Shown in pieces: positions 1 to 8,600 of a DNA stretch of 24,137 nt. Each line of letters begins with the position of its first letter. Within the stretch, counting starts at the first letter, position 1. Origin of the DNA: JANRJY01 sp033763735 (GTDB taxonomy: Bacteria > Bacteroidota > Bacteroidia > Cytophagales > UBA9547); contig JANRJY010000048.1 of assembly GCA_033763735.1 (NCBI GenBank), forward strand, positions 1-24,137. The letters run 5' to 3'. The notes under the pieces were generated by a model that searched no databases, had not been told where the DNA came from, and saw nothing but the letters and a program-made list of their open reading frames with translations. A program made the position numbers and the translations under genes.

Positions 1-141
1 GCATTTACCGCAGACCTTGCCGACAAGAACATTGCGAACTATATGGGATTTTTAATCACAGTTTGGGGAATATTGACAATCATTATCTTTAAACCAAATA
101 ATTTAGCGACAAATGAACGAGAGAAGAACACCAGCCCATAA
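1..141 (+). CDS. C-terminal end of an unidentified membrane protein (partial)
   Basis: An open frame enters from the left edge and ends at TAA (139-141), giving 46 residues. Residues 14-30 (YMGFLITVWGILTIIIF) form one hydrophobic stretch that looks like a final transmembrane helix, followed by a short polar tail ending KNTSP. No family can be recognised from so little. It would be the only plus-strand gene in the window, and a hairpin with a T-run lies about 200 bases downstream in the same direction. The stretch looks richer in G+C than the genes to its right, which could mean a different origin. An antisense frame (39-221) overlaps it and cannot be fully excluded. Confidence 0.4.
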   Translation, partial: AFTADLADKNIANYMGFLITVWGILTIIIFKPNNLATNEREKNTSP

Positions 142-344
142 AAACTAAGTCTTCGTGGTGGCTGCAAGCCAAGCCATAGTTCAAAAACGAGAGTTTTTGA
201 GACGGGGAGGTGTGTAAGCATGTTGAACAGAACCTTCGGTAGCGGGGCTTGAGGTGAGTGCTTATTTATTATGGGTTTCTCGTGTTGAGCTTGTTGTATA
301 ATCGAAGCGATTTTAGTTCAATTTTTTAAAAATATCCCTCACTA
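142..344. other. gene-free stretch with one strong hairpin
   Basis: No convincing coding frame is present. Bases 181-200 form a perfect 8-bp stem (TCAAAAAC / GTTTTTGA) closed by the tetraloop GAGA, a GNRA-type loop. No T-run follows it on the plus strand, so it is not a typical intrinsic terminator. The segment is visibly richer in G than the surrounding DNA, for example GACGGGGAGG just after the hairpin. It could be the remnant of a mobile element or a structured RNA, but nothing in it identifies either. Confidence 0.4.
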
Positions 345-499
345 GCCCCCGTTTGTAACGGGGGTTTTTGAGAATATCGTTTTTAAACGATACAAGTATT
401 AATACAATGGAAATGAAAAGTTGTTTAATCATTGACTAAAAAGAATTTAATATTGCATTGCAAATGCTAATTACACCCACCCCCGTTACAATCGAGGGC
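345..499. repeat. MITE-like repeat element, copy 1 (ends preserved)
   Basis: A 155-bp non-coding unit. Bases 345-365 and the reverse complement of 479-499 match at 19 of 21 positions, so the ends are terminal inverted repeats. Each end is also an imperfect hairpin. TA stands directly outside both ends (343-344 and 500-501), which fits a TA target duplication. Internal palindromes are TCGTTT-TT-AAACGA (378-391), GTATTAATAC (396-405) and GCATT-GCA-AATGC (455-467). The core 366-484 aligns without gaps to 3078-3196, with roughly 13 differences in 119 positions. No protein is encoded, so any movement would need a transposase from elsewhere. Mobility is an inference. Confidence 0.6.
346..369 (+). 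terminator. hairpin plus T-run, intrinsic-terminator-like
   Basis: CCCCCGTT (346-353), loop TGT, AACGGGGG (357-364) form a perfect 8-bp stem rich in G+C, followed by five T (365-369). In form this is a Rho-independent terminator for plus-strand transcription, such as that of the partial gene ending at 141. It coincides with the left inverted repeat of the 345-499 element, so it may exist because of the element and terminate transcription only incidentally. The matching end in copy 2 (near 3058-3077) has lost the pairing. Confidence 0.5.
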
Positions 500-540
500 T
501 ATAATGGTTGGAAACCCCTAAATGCACAAGATTGGAAAAT

Positions 541-2877
541 TTATTCTTTAATTATAATGTATCCTGCAATTTTTTCGCCTTTCAAGTCTAACAACCAAAT
601 CTGGTAAGTACCACTTTCGAAATTGGACATATCGACAGAATTCGAGAACGTTTGTTCATATACAACTTGACCCAATATGTTATATAATTGTATTTGACCG
701 ACTTTAATATTTCCAATTTGCAAATGAAGAATATTTTTTACCGGTATAGGATAAAGTAACACCTTGTCGTTAGGATATTGTGATGCTACTTCAGAGAGCA
801 AAGACAATCCAACCAAAGTATAATTTTCCGGACATGTACCTGAAGTTGTTGTATTGTTGCCAATCGTAGAAGGTGAACTCACAACGGTAACCGGCGGTGA
901 TGTAATCGTAACCGGAGGTGAACTCACCGTAACGGTACTTGTTATGGTTATAGGAGGTGATGTAATCGTAATAGTCTGACATGCCACCGGAAAAACCTGC
1001 ACTACAATTGATTTGCTAGCTCCGTAATATATCGACGTTGAGGCCACACTTCCGGTAACAGTAATAATACCGGCACTGATTGGAGACAGGTTTGTGCCTG
1101 ACAAAGAAGCAGAAGCACCATTTTTAACAAATGATTTTGTACCATTTGAATTCGTAAAAAAATAATTATTTAAATCAATACTAGCCCCTCCAACAGTTAG
1201 CGAAAAACCATTGAAGGTTATATTTGGAGTAAGGAGTGCGCCTGATGTAGTACTATTACTCAAGTAGGCTTTAAAATTTCCGGACATGTGAAGCATGGAC
1301 ATAAAATACAGCATGCCGTCATAATACCTATATTGACCTGATGGGATATTAACTCCATATAGTTCATCAATAAAATTCCAAGCAAGTACGGAATCGGAGG
1401 CCAAAGAACCTACGGCATTACAGGCAACAAGACCAGGAGAATGATCTGAAGAAAGTGGACTACCTGAAAGAGAATATTGATTGGCATAACTTGTAATGCC
1501 TTGCGAGTTGAAAAATTTTTGAATTTTTTTGGATAACAAAAGTTCCGATGAGGTCTTTTTGTACCACGCAAAATCAACTGCCATGTTCATAATACATCGC
1601 CATGCGTCAAACCTGAAGTCGCCATGCCCCCCTTGATTTTGTGGTGAACCATTGAACTGCGCATAATCAGGCATTAGTCCGGTTGTAGGATTGGCACATT
1701 TGTTAAAAAAAATGCGACTGGTATCTGCTACTTTCGACCAAAATGCATTGTTTGTCGAAGCCTCGTGTGACCATACCTCATAAAATGCTGGAAGATGGTA
1801 CGAAGGGTCTGTAAACAAAGCTGAACTTGCATATGGAACGAAAACCACTTTTTTCTCTGTAGTATTGAACATATTTGTTACTGAATTTACTATAGGTGAT
1901 TCTTTACTCATAAGGTTAGAAATAATGAAATCTGCCTGGGTTTTGTAATCATAAATCCCACTGCCATTTCCCCATCGGTTGGCTGCAAAGTATAAAGCTG
2001 TTGCAAAATATTCCTCACCATCAGGGACAGGATTATTATCTAATATATTCCCATTAATATCACATTGCCATGCGAAATATCCTGAAAGAGCTCCACTACT
2101 ATTTCGCATGTGGTTGTAGGCCCATTTCCAAAGTCTGTTAAATTCAGTTTGTTTATCGTACTGTACGCAAATCATCATACCGTAAGACATACCTTCACTT
2201 CTAACATCTCCATTACCTGAGTCAAATATGTATGCTTCATCAACTCCAACCGGATAATACAATCGTTGTGTACTATTGTCGCCATAAAATAGCTGGTTCC
2301 AAATGGCATTCAATTTGTTGTTGATATCAGAAGCGGCATACCCTGCTTCCACAAACATATTTCTATAAAGTCCGGATTGCACAGCTCCAACACCGGGTAT
2401 TGAAGGGGCCAGCCTTGGCGGAGGTAGCGCTCCATTATAAGCAAAGGAAATATAATCAAGATAAGTATCACTCGATCCATTGTCGGTAGTCAAAATTAGT
2501 TGTATGCTTGGATTAGAATTAGGAAGGTTCAAATTGAGTGTTTTGTATAAAATAACCGGGCTTGAAGAAGTAAAAGTAAATTGAGCAACAGTTGTACCAT
2601 TTATTTTTAAGTCAATTCCGGCATTGTTGGCATTATTCGATGCGCCTCGCAAGGATACAAGGAAAACACCTGTGTTAGAGTATAAGGATACGGAACTGGT
2701 AGAATTATCTCCGTTGCCATAATAGGCTACTCCGCTAAATGGTGATGAAATTATTCCCGCATAAGGTCCTCCGGTAGTCATACTTTCCACCTGAAGGGTA
2801 ACAGCCTGACCCAAAATGGGAAATGGAGATCGAAATATAAATATTACAAAAAAAAGATATTTATGGATTTTTCTCAT
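541..2877 (-). CDS. secreted CBM36-GH8 xylanolytic enzyme with T9SS sorting domain
   Basis: Predicted to bind xylan and hydrolyse it or its oligosaccharides outside the cell. Numbered from the ATG at 2877: signal peptide 1-24; a calcium-dependent xylan-binding CBM36 module about 26-147 (GGPYAGIISSPFSGVA and the SLRGASNNA strand are typical); GH8 catalytic domain about 170-538; a beta-domain about 545-630; a Pro/Thr linker with repeated SPPVTIT 634-673; and a T9SS sorting domain about 705-778. In GH8, the Glu of SEGMSYGM (E228) is the expected general acid and the Asp of RFDAWR (D424) the expected base. DGEEYFATALYFAANRWG resembles reducing-end-xylose-releasing exo-oligoxylanases (Rex), so that activity is likelier than endocellulase. 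A TTG two codons upstream (2883) would lengthen the frame, but the ATG gives the better start and signal peptide. The family is confident; the exact activity is inferred. Confidence 0.88.
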   Translation of the reverse strand: MRKIHKYLFFVIFIFRSPFPILGQAVTLQVESMTTGGPYAGIISSPFSGVAYYGNGDNSTSSVSLYSNTGVFLVSLRGASNNANNAGIDLKINGTTVAQFTFTSSSPVILYKTLNLNLPNSNPSIQLILTTDNGSSDTYLDYISFAYNGALPPPRLAPSIPGVGAVQSGLYRNMFVEAGYAASDINNKLNAIWNQLFYGDNSTQRLYYPVGVDEAYIFDSGNGDVRSEGMSYGMMICVQYDKQTEFNRLWKWAYNHMRNSSGALSGYFAWQCDINGNILDNNPVPDGEEYFATALYFAANRWGNGSGIYDYKTQADFIISNLMSKESPIVNSVTNMFNTTEKKVVFVPYASSALFTDPSYHLPAFYEVWSHEASTNNAFWSKVADTSRIFFNKCANPTTGLMPDYAQFNGSPQNQGGHGDFRFDAWRCIMNMAVDFAWYKKTSSELLLSKKIQKFFNSQGITSYANQYSLSGSPLSSDHSPGLVACNAVGSLASDSVLAWNFIDELYGVNIPSGQYRYYDGMLYFMSMLHMSGNFKAYLSNSTTSGALLTPNITFNGFSLTVGGASIDLNNYFFTNSNGTKSFVKNGASASLSGTNLSPISAGIITVTGSVASTSIYYGASKSIVVQVFPVACQTITITSPPITITSTVTVSSPPVTITSPPVTVVSSPSTIGNNTTTSGTCPENYTLVGLSLLSEVASQYPNDKVLLYPIPVKNILHLQIGNIKVGQIQLYNILGQVVYEQTFSNSVDMSNFESGTYQIWLLDLKGEKIAGYIIIKE
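859..978 (-). repeat. coding repeat for Pro/Thr/Ser linker
   Basis: This stretch encodes residues 634-673 of the CBM36-GH8 protein, in which TITSPP, TVSSPP and TVVSSP motifs recur. The DNA shows matching imperfect repeats around the plus-strand words GGAGGTGA and TGTAATCGTAA. Such linkers commonly separate catalytic and anchoring modules of secreted glycoside hydrolases. The repeats could allow length variation by slippage or recombination. Confidence 0.6.
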
Positions 2878-3056
2878 ATTCAAAATTAAGAAGAAATTTT
2901 GAGAAGTTTCCTTATCTAAAATTAAATTATTTAAATTTAAAAGATTTATATTCGAATTATTTTCAAAAAGTAATGCTTGAAACTAACTTCATACAAAAAA
3001 TTAATATTTTTTAGTATTGAATTTAATCCTGTTTTTACAAATGCATTTTCCTCAAT
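2878..3056. other. AT-rich leader region of the GH8 gene
   Basis: This is the gene-free DNA upstream of the GH8 gene on the minus strand. It is very A+T rich. I looked for a Bacteroidota promoter (CAAAnnTA on the plus strand, with CAAA 19 bases further right). The only -7 match, CAAAATTA at 2881-2888, is too close to the start codon and lacks a partner. No promoter can be assigned. Confidence 0.35.
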
Positions 3057-3199
3057 CGCGCCCGTTTGCAATAGTTTTTTTGAGATTATCGTTTCCGAAC
3101 GACACAAGTATTAATACAATGGAAATGAAAAGTTATTTAATCATTAACAAACTAGAATTTAATTTTGTATTGCAAATACTAATTACACCCACCCCCCCA
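3057..3199. repeat. MITE-like repeat element, copy 2 (decayed ends)
   Basis: The core 3078-3196 aligns without gaps to 366-484 of copy 1, in the same orientation. GTATTAATAC is unchanged (3108-3117). GCATT-GCA-AATGC of copy 1 becomes GTATT-GCA-AATAC (3167-3179), a paired C-to-T and G-to-A change that keeps the palindrome. TCGTTTTTAAACGA becomes TCGTTTCCGAACGA. The terminal inverted repeats are degraded: the left end reads CGCCCGTTTGCAATAG, and the right end diverges after the C-run. The outer boundaries are therefore approximate. A 79-codon plus-strand frame (3017-3256) crosses it and is taken as accidental. Confidence 0.6.
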
Positions 3200-3551
3200 G
3201 CTCTCCTAAGTTTGCGATGCAATAATTCGCAAGCATTTGCAAAGTGGTGCTTGTGATTAAATAATATAAGCACAAGCACCGTTCGTTCCTCACTAATGCT
3301 TGCGCTAGTGGTTAGCGGAGGTCAACAACCAACAAACTAATCAGCTTGTTGGTCAAAATATAATACAAATGCAATTTCATTGAACTTAATTGGTATCGTG
3401 TGAATATTACTGTTGAAGTCGCTCCCCCCTCTCAACTCCTTTGCAGTCAAGCGTATCCACCTGATTTTTTATAAAACACATTGCTTATAATTATAGGAGC
3501 ATGCAGGATAGAAACTCCATATAACTGGAGAAAAACCGCAATAGTATGTAG
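3200..3551. other. gene-free stretch with clustered inverted repeats
   Basis: No credible gene lies between repeat copy 2 and the glycosyltransferase stop. The stretch has a perfect 10-bp inverted repeat GGTGCTTGTG/CACAAGCACC (3246-3255 and 3271-3280, 15-nt loop), a short CACTA/TAGTG pair (3291-3310), and an 8-bp ACCAACAA/TTGTTGGT pair (3328-3335 and 3346-3353). None is followed by a clear T-run on either strand, so these are not confident terminators. The part from 3360 to 3551 shows nothing I can name. Confidence 0.4.
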
Positions 3552-4457
3552 TTAGGTTTCTCTTTTCTTTTGCACGGCAACCAATTTAATGATACATTTT
3601 AAAAGCAATATGACATATGGTATAATTAGTTCATAATTTCCGGCTTTGATGTTAATGTATCCTTCATATATACACCTACCTGCCAAATTCCAAAATTCAA
3701 CTCCTTTTCCATTCAAATCAAAGGCTTTGCCGCAAACTTTGTAGGTAGTTTCATGAATTTTGTTTCTTCTTTTAAAAAAATTCTTCCCATGTGAATTGGC
3801 AACTTCTCTGCGCTGGGTAAGTGGGCTTGAATCATAAGCATAATGCCAATTACGAGCACTCCTGATCCAAAAATCAAAGTCTTCAAATGCTAATGTTGCA
3901 TCGTACCCACCCATTTCGTCCAACACTTGTTTTTTTATCATCATTGTAGGTGGACAAATGAAATATTTGCGTAATACATATTGATAAATATCGCCTTCCG
4001 GTTGAAATTTGTACTTATCCGAATGCATACCCAATACCATAGAATTTTCATCAATGATTACTGCATCTGAATAGATTACGCCTACCTTGTCAGATGCTTT
4101 TTCAAACTGTTCAACTTGCTTCCATATACGGTTGGGTAGCATTACATCATCGGTGGCAAAGTCGATAATATATTTGCCATTGGCTAATACAAACGCCTTA
4201 TTAAAGGCCGCACAATTACCGATATTTGTCGCATTTTCAATAAACAAAATATTCTTGTTTGTATTTTGTACCTTTTGTTTTTCTTCCAAAAACTTATGAA
4301 TCTCCATTACACTCCCATCGGTACTACCATCGTCCACAATAATTATTTGAATGTTATCATAGGATTGTTCAAACACTGAATTCAATGCCTCCCTCAAAAA
4401 CCTAGCATGGTTGAAGCACAAGCAAATTACAGTTACTATTGGAGTAGATGTATTCAA
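3552..4457 (-). CDS. family 2 glycosyltransferase
   Basis: A 301-residue GT2 protein with a GT-A fold, expected to move a sugar from a nucleotide-sugar donor to a glycan or lipid acceptor at the cytoplasmic side of the membrane. The N-terminal strand VTVICLCFNHARF, the nucleotide-binding VDDGSTDGS (41-49), the DXD-like ATDDV (101-105) and the acidic EDFDFW (192-197) are all in the usual order. The C-terminus (about 272-301) has a hydrophobic run followed by basic residues and may touch the membrane. The start appears to be TTG at 4457: an in-frame TAG lies two codons upstream and the first internal Met is residue 51, after the nucleotide-binding motif. There is no glycan cluster nearby, so donor and acceptor cannot be inferred. 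Confidence 0.85.
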   Translation of the reverse strand: MNTSTPIVTVICLCFNHARFLREALNSVFEQSYDNIQIIIVDDGSTDGSVMEIHKFLEEKQKVQNTNKNILFIENATNIGNCAAFNKAFVLANGKYIIDFATDDVMLPNRIWKQVEQFEKASDKVGVIYSDAVIIDENSMVLGMHSDKYKFQPEGDIYQYVLRKYFICPPTMMIKKQVLDEMGGYDATLAFEDFDFWIRSARNWHYAYDSSPLTQRREVANSHGKNFFKRRNKIHETTYKVCGKAFDLNGKGVEFWNLAGRCIYEGYINIKAGNYELIIPYVILLLKCIIKLVAVQKKRET

Positions 4458-4585
4458 GTACTAAGTGTTAAAATGTTGAAGCACTATGAGTTAAAGTGCT
4501 AATCTTTATAATTGCTTAAAAAACAATCGTCAATCTTAATTCCAAAATCCAAAATCGATAATTTAACATATATCATTAAACCTTC

Positions 4586-5560
4586 CTATTTCTCTCTTCC
4601 AAGTAGGTCCTTAAAGTATTGAATTACAAATTGTTTTTTTGAATGATCAACGTTCAGTTGATTCAGTGAAAAAATGGCCTTATCAAAATATGAAATAGTT
4701 GCACCATAACTGATGTCTTTGATATTGAGTTGATTATAAATATTCAGAACTGCATTTACTTTTGATACTTTTTCAATATTTTGATCATTTAATAATCGAT
4801 TAAGTTCATTTTTTTGATTGGCATCTGCAAGTTCATATGCTTTTATTAACAAGAACGTTTTTTTGCCAGATACAATATCGCCACCAACAAATTTGCCTAC
4901 TTTTTCTGCTTCACCAAACACATCAAGGTAATCATCTTTTATTTGAAATGATATGCCCATATTTTTGGCTATATCATACATCAACTGTGCTTCATCCGTA
5001 CTTGCGCCACCTATACGAGCACCCATGTACATACTCAGTCCCAATAAAACAGCTGTTTTTAACGATATCATTTTAATGTATTCATCAATGCTAACATCAG
5101 ATCTTTGTTCAAAGTCCATATCAAATTGTTGCCCTTCACATACTTCCTTTGCGGTGTGGTTGAAAAGCTTAAATATTTCCAAACGAATATCAGGCGCAAT
5201 ATATTCCAACATTTCGTAAGCTTTAATAAGGGTAACATCACCTGAAAGTATGGCAACATTAACATTCCATTTTTCGTGAACTGTAGGCATCCCTCTGCGC
5301 AAAGGGGCATTGTCCATAATGTCATCATGTATTAGCGTAAAGTTGTGAAACAACTCCAAAGCCAATGAGGGTTTTACCGCTTTTTCAAAATCATTATTAA
5401 ACAAATAGCAGGAAAGTATTGACAACACGGGTCGCATACGTTTGCCACCCAGACCCATGAAATAATTTATGGGTTCATACAGTCTTTCGGGTTTTCGATT
5501 GTAATCAATGGAATTAATTTCTTGATTAATTAATTCCTGAATGAAAAGAGGATTTATCAA
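4586..5560 (-). CDS. trans-type polyprenyl diphosphate synthase
   Basis: A 324-residue isoprenyl chain-elongation enzyme that condenses isopentenyl diphosphate with an allylic diphosphate in the cytoplasm. GGKRMRP (38-44), the first Asp-rich motif DDIMD (79-83) followed by RR (88-89), GKKTF (232-236) and the second Asp-rich motif DDYLD (209-213) are intact. The first motif is DDxxD without the two-residue insertion of typical bacterial farnesyl synthases. Position -5 before it is Phe (F74), a pattern known from geranylgeranyl synthases, so a C20 product is a reasonable inference; a longer quinone side chain is the alternative. The start seems to be TTG at 5560: the frame is closed by TAA five codons upstream, and the first internal Met (35) would cut off the conserved N-terminus. 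Confidence 0.88.
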   Translation of the reverse strand: MINPLFIQELINQEINSIDYNRKPERLYEPINYFMGLGGKRMRPVLSILSCYLFNNDFEKAVKPSLALELFHNFTLIHDDIMDNAPLRRGMPTVHEKWNVNVAILSGDVTLIKAYEMLEYIAPDIRLEIFKLFNHTAKEVCEGQQFDMDFEQRSDVSIDEYIKMISLKTAVLLGLSMYMGARIGGASTDEAQLMYDIAKNMGISFQIKDDYLDVFGEAEKVGKFVGGDIVSGKKTFLLIKAYELADANQKNELNRLLNDQNIEKVSKVNAVLNIYNQLNIKDISYGATISYFDKAIFSLNQLNVDHSKKQFVIQYFKDLLGREK

Positions 5561-5674
5561 AAGCGATTGATTTTAGAGTAAATACTTGAATTGTAAAATT
5601 CAATAATTTAAACTAATAAAAAAATTCCAATCTATTATTCCGAAAATATTAATCTATGGAACCTATATTTTGCA

Positions 5675-8600
5675 TTACTTCACAATCAACTTTCTAACAA
5701 AAGAATGGCTTCCTGATGTTATTTTAATTAAATATATGCCTGAAGCCCAAGTCTCAGTTTCCAAATTTTGCGAGTTTGTTTCTGAATCAATTATTCTACT
5801 ATAAATTGTTTCGCCTAGGAAATTTGAAATATTAATTTCCCATATTTCTTTTACAACTGGAACATATTCAATTACCAAATGATCATTTGCAGGATTAGGA
5901 TATACTTTAATAATATCATTGGTAATTAACTCAGGCAATTCTGTTACGTTATAACACGACCATTCCAAATTAAAACCTCCATAGTTCACACTTGAGTTCG
6001 AATTAAAAGTTACTAAAACCAATCCTGACTTAGTATACACAGGAGCCGGCAGAACACCATATCCGCTTATTGAAGCTGCAAATGCTCCGTAAAAGTTTGA
6101 TGAACCATCATATATTTTTACATAATCATTAAAAGGTTCCGTATTGAAATAATTGAATTTTAGCTGCATGCCGCTTGAGCATGAAGAATTTATTATAAAC
6201 GCACATTTTTCATTATTGCTATAGTTTAAATTATTCCCTCCACTATCTGTAATTTTTCCTTGATTATCACTTGTACCTGCTACCGTGCACATAATATAAT
6301 CCGTTATAGTTGTTACTGGATCTTTTGAAACTTTAATGTATCCGACTTTTGTTACTGAATCTGCAGTCAAATTGTTTTTAACAACTAATTTAACGTTGTA
6401 TGTCCCTTCGGTATTATAAGTTACAATTGGGTTGACTAAAGTAGATGCATTTGGAGTTCCTCCATAAAATGTCCATTTAAAACTAGTAGGATTTCCAGTT
6501 GACAAACCAGTAAATGTAACCTGTTCTTCAACTTTAATTGAAGTCTTATTTGAAGAGAATAATGCTACTACTGGAGTAACACCATTAATCAAAGAAATTT
6601 GATATGATAGATTGGTATTATTAGTTAGTGCAGTACAATTTGATTGTGTCAAGAGCAAATAATAAGTGCCTGTGGTTGTTGGAGTAAAGTCAATCGAAGC
6701 TGCATTAGAGGAGCAAACAGGACTATTATTGTCATTTGAAGCAATCAAAGTCCCCAAGTTATTATATACTCTTAAATACGTATCCGTTGTACTTCCGCAT
6801 GTTGAAAACCGATAAGTATAATTTGACACACCACTAAATGTCCAATAATATGCATTACCGGAATACAAAGTTCCTGATTGAAGTGCATTTATTACCGGCA
6901 AATTACCATTGTTAGCGACATAATTCATACATAAAAAGCTAGGACTTGGAACTAATACTGACAAATAGGGTGAAATTACAGTAGTTCCCATGGTTCCTGT
7001 AAATGTCAATGTCGATGATATGGCATCACTTGGTAAAAAAGCAAGTATCATATTATCGTAATTTGAAAAACTATTTAAGTAAGGGATTGAATATTGAGTC
7101 CGATATCTTATGGTATTAAATCGGCTAAGATTGGTACCTAATATTGATATGTATGACCCTGGAGTGGCAGGGTTGTTGATAATAGAAGAAATAGAGGGAG
7201 GTACATTCAAAGTATATGAATAGGTAATTGGTGTTGAAGTAATTAAATTGCTGCAATAACTTCGTGATACCAATAAATAAAAGATATCGTTATTACTTGG
7301 TACAAATTCCAATGATGCCTGCAAACTGCTGCATGCTACTCCATAATTGTCATTAGATGCTACCAATAATCCAGAGCTGTTATATATTCTCAAATAAGTG
7401 TCGTCCGTAGCATTACAAGTCGAAAACTTGTAAATATTTTGATTTAATCCTGCGAAGGTCCAATAATTGGGATATCCTGTGCTAGCTGTTAGAATTTGAG
7501 AGACTGTACCGGGGTTGAATCCTCCATTGTTACTCAAATTTGAAGAACACATAAAAGATGATGGATTGACAATGATGTTTAATACAGGTGCGATTACAAT
7601 ACCAAAAGCTCCAGATAATGTAAATGCGCCTGTCACCATATCAGAAGGCACATAGGTACTCAAATAATTTCCATAATTTGAGAAATTGGTGCTATAAATA
7701 TATCCGTTAACATTTCTATAAAAAATATAACTCACATTCGAAAATCCACTTCCATTAATGTTAACATAACTCCCGGCAGATACAGGATTTGGAGAAATTC
7801 CGGTTACCGTAGGGGTAATTGAGGTTATCGTTAATACCGGAGTTGAAACTGCACCAAAATTTCCTGTGATAGTAAGAATCCCTGTCATTGCATCAGAAGG
7901 CACATTCATACTCAAATAATTGCCATAATTACTAAAATAAGTTGAATTGGTATATCCATAAGTTGACCTATAAAGAATACTATTTGCATTGTTGAAGCCT
8001 GCACCGTATATACTTATATAATTACCTGAACTTACTGGATTAGGAGCAATCCCAGTTACTGTTGGAGTAATTGCCGTAATAGTTAAAATGGGTGTAATTC
8101 TAGAACCAAAACTTCCTGCCAAAGTTAGAGGACCCGTTATAATATCAGAATATAAATAAAGTTGCAATCTATTTCCATAATCAGAAAAATTTGAGGTGCT
8201 CGAATAACCATAATTTGTGCGGTAATAAATATAATTTACACTTCCAAAACCTGCTCCGCTTATATTAACATATCCCGACCCACTTGACGGATTAGGAGAT
8301 ATACCCAATATAGTGGGGGTGAAAACAGTTATGGTAACTACAGGTGATATTACATTTCCAAAACTACCTGATAGTGTTAATGGTCCTGTAACTGCATTAT
8401 ATGGGATATTAACAATTAAGCCATTACTAACAGTATAAAAATTGCAATAACTTGCTTGTCCTATATTATTCAGGCACGATACATTTGCAACATTTGCAAA
8501 TCCTGTACCATTCAAGTTGATATTCTTATTTACAGAGGTAGGATTGGGTGTAATGGCAGTAATATTTGGCGTAGTTGAAGTTACAGTCAAAACAGGAGAA

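Noticed and set aside
39..221. 60-codon minus-strand frame at the left edge
   Set aside because: It lies opposite the partial membrane-protein end and across the GAGA hairpin, with no recognisable family. I prefer the plus-strand frame, though neither is certain.
345..499. CRISPR array or integron attC site
   Set aside because: There are no regularly spaced repeats with spacers, and the ends do not show the attC core-site pattern. Terminal inverted repeats explain the structure better.
791..982. 63-codon frame rich in Tyr/Asp opposite-frame to the GH8 linker
   Set aside because: It is an out-of-frame reading of the repetitive Pro/Thr linker DNA.
3017..3256. 79-codon plus-strand open frame between the GH8 gene and the glycosyltransferase
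   Set aside because: It runs through repeat copy 2, its product has no recognisable motif or natural composition, and the matching part of copy 1 (DNA 366-484) is interrupted by stops.
4480..4500. AGCACT/AGTGCT hairpin upstream of the glycosyltransferase
   Set aside because: Six base pairs with a nine-base loop in A+T-rich DNA, and no T-run or known site; too weak to annotate.
5586..5603. TTGAATT/AATTCAA hairpin after the metalloprotease gene as its terminator
   Set aside because: The 7-bp stem is almost all A-T and no T-run follows on the minus strand, so it is not a credible intrinsic terminator.
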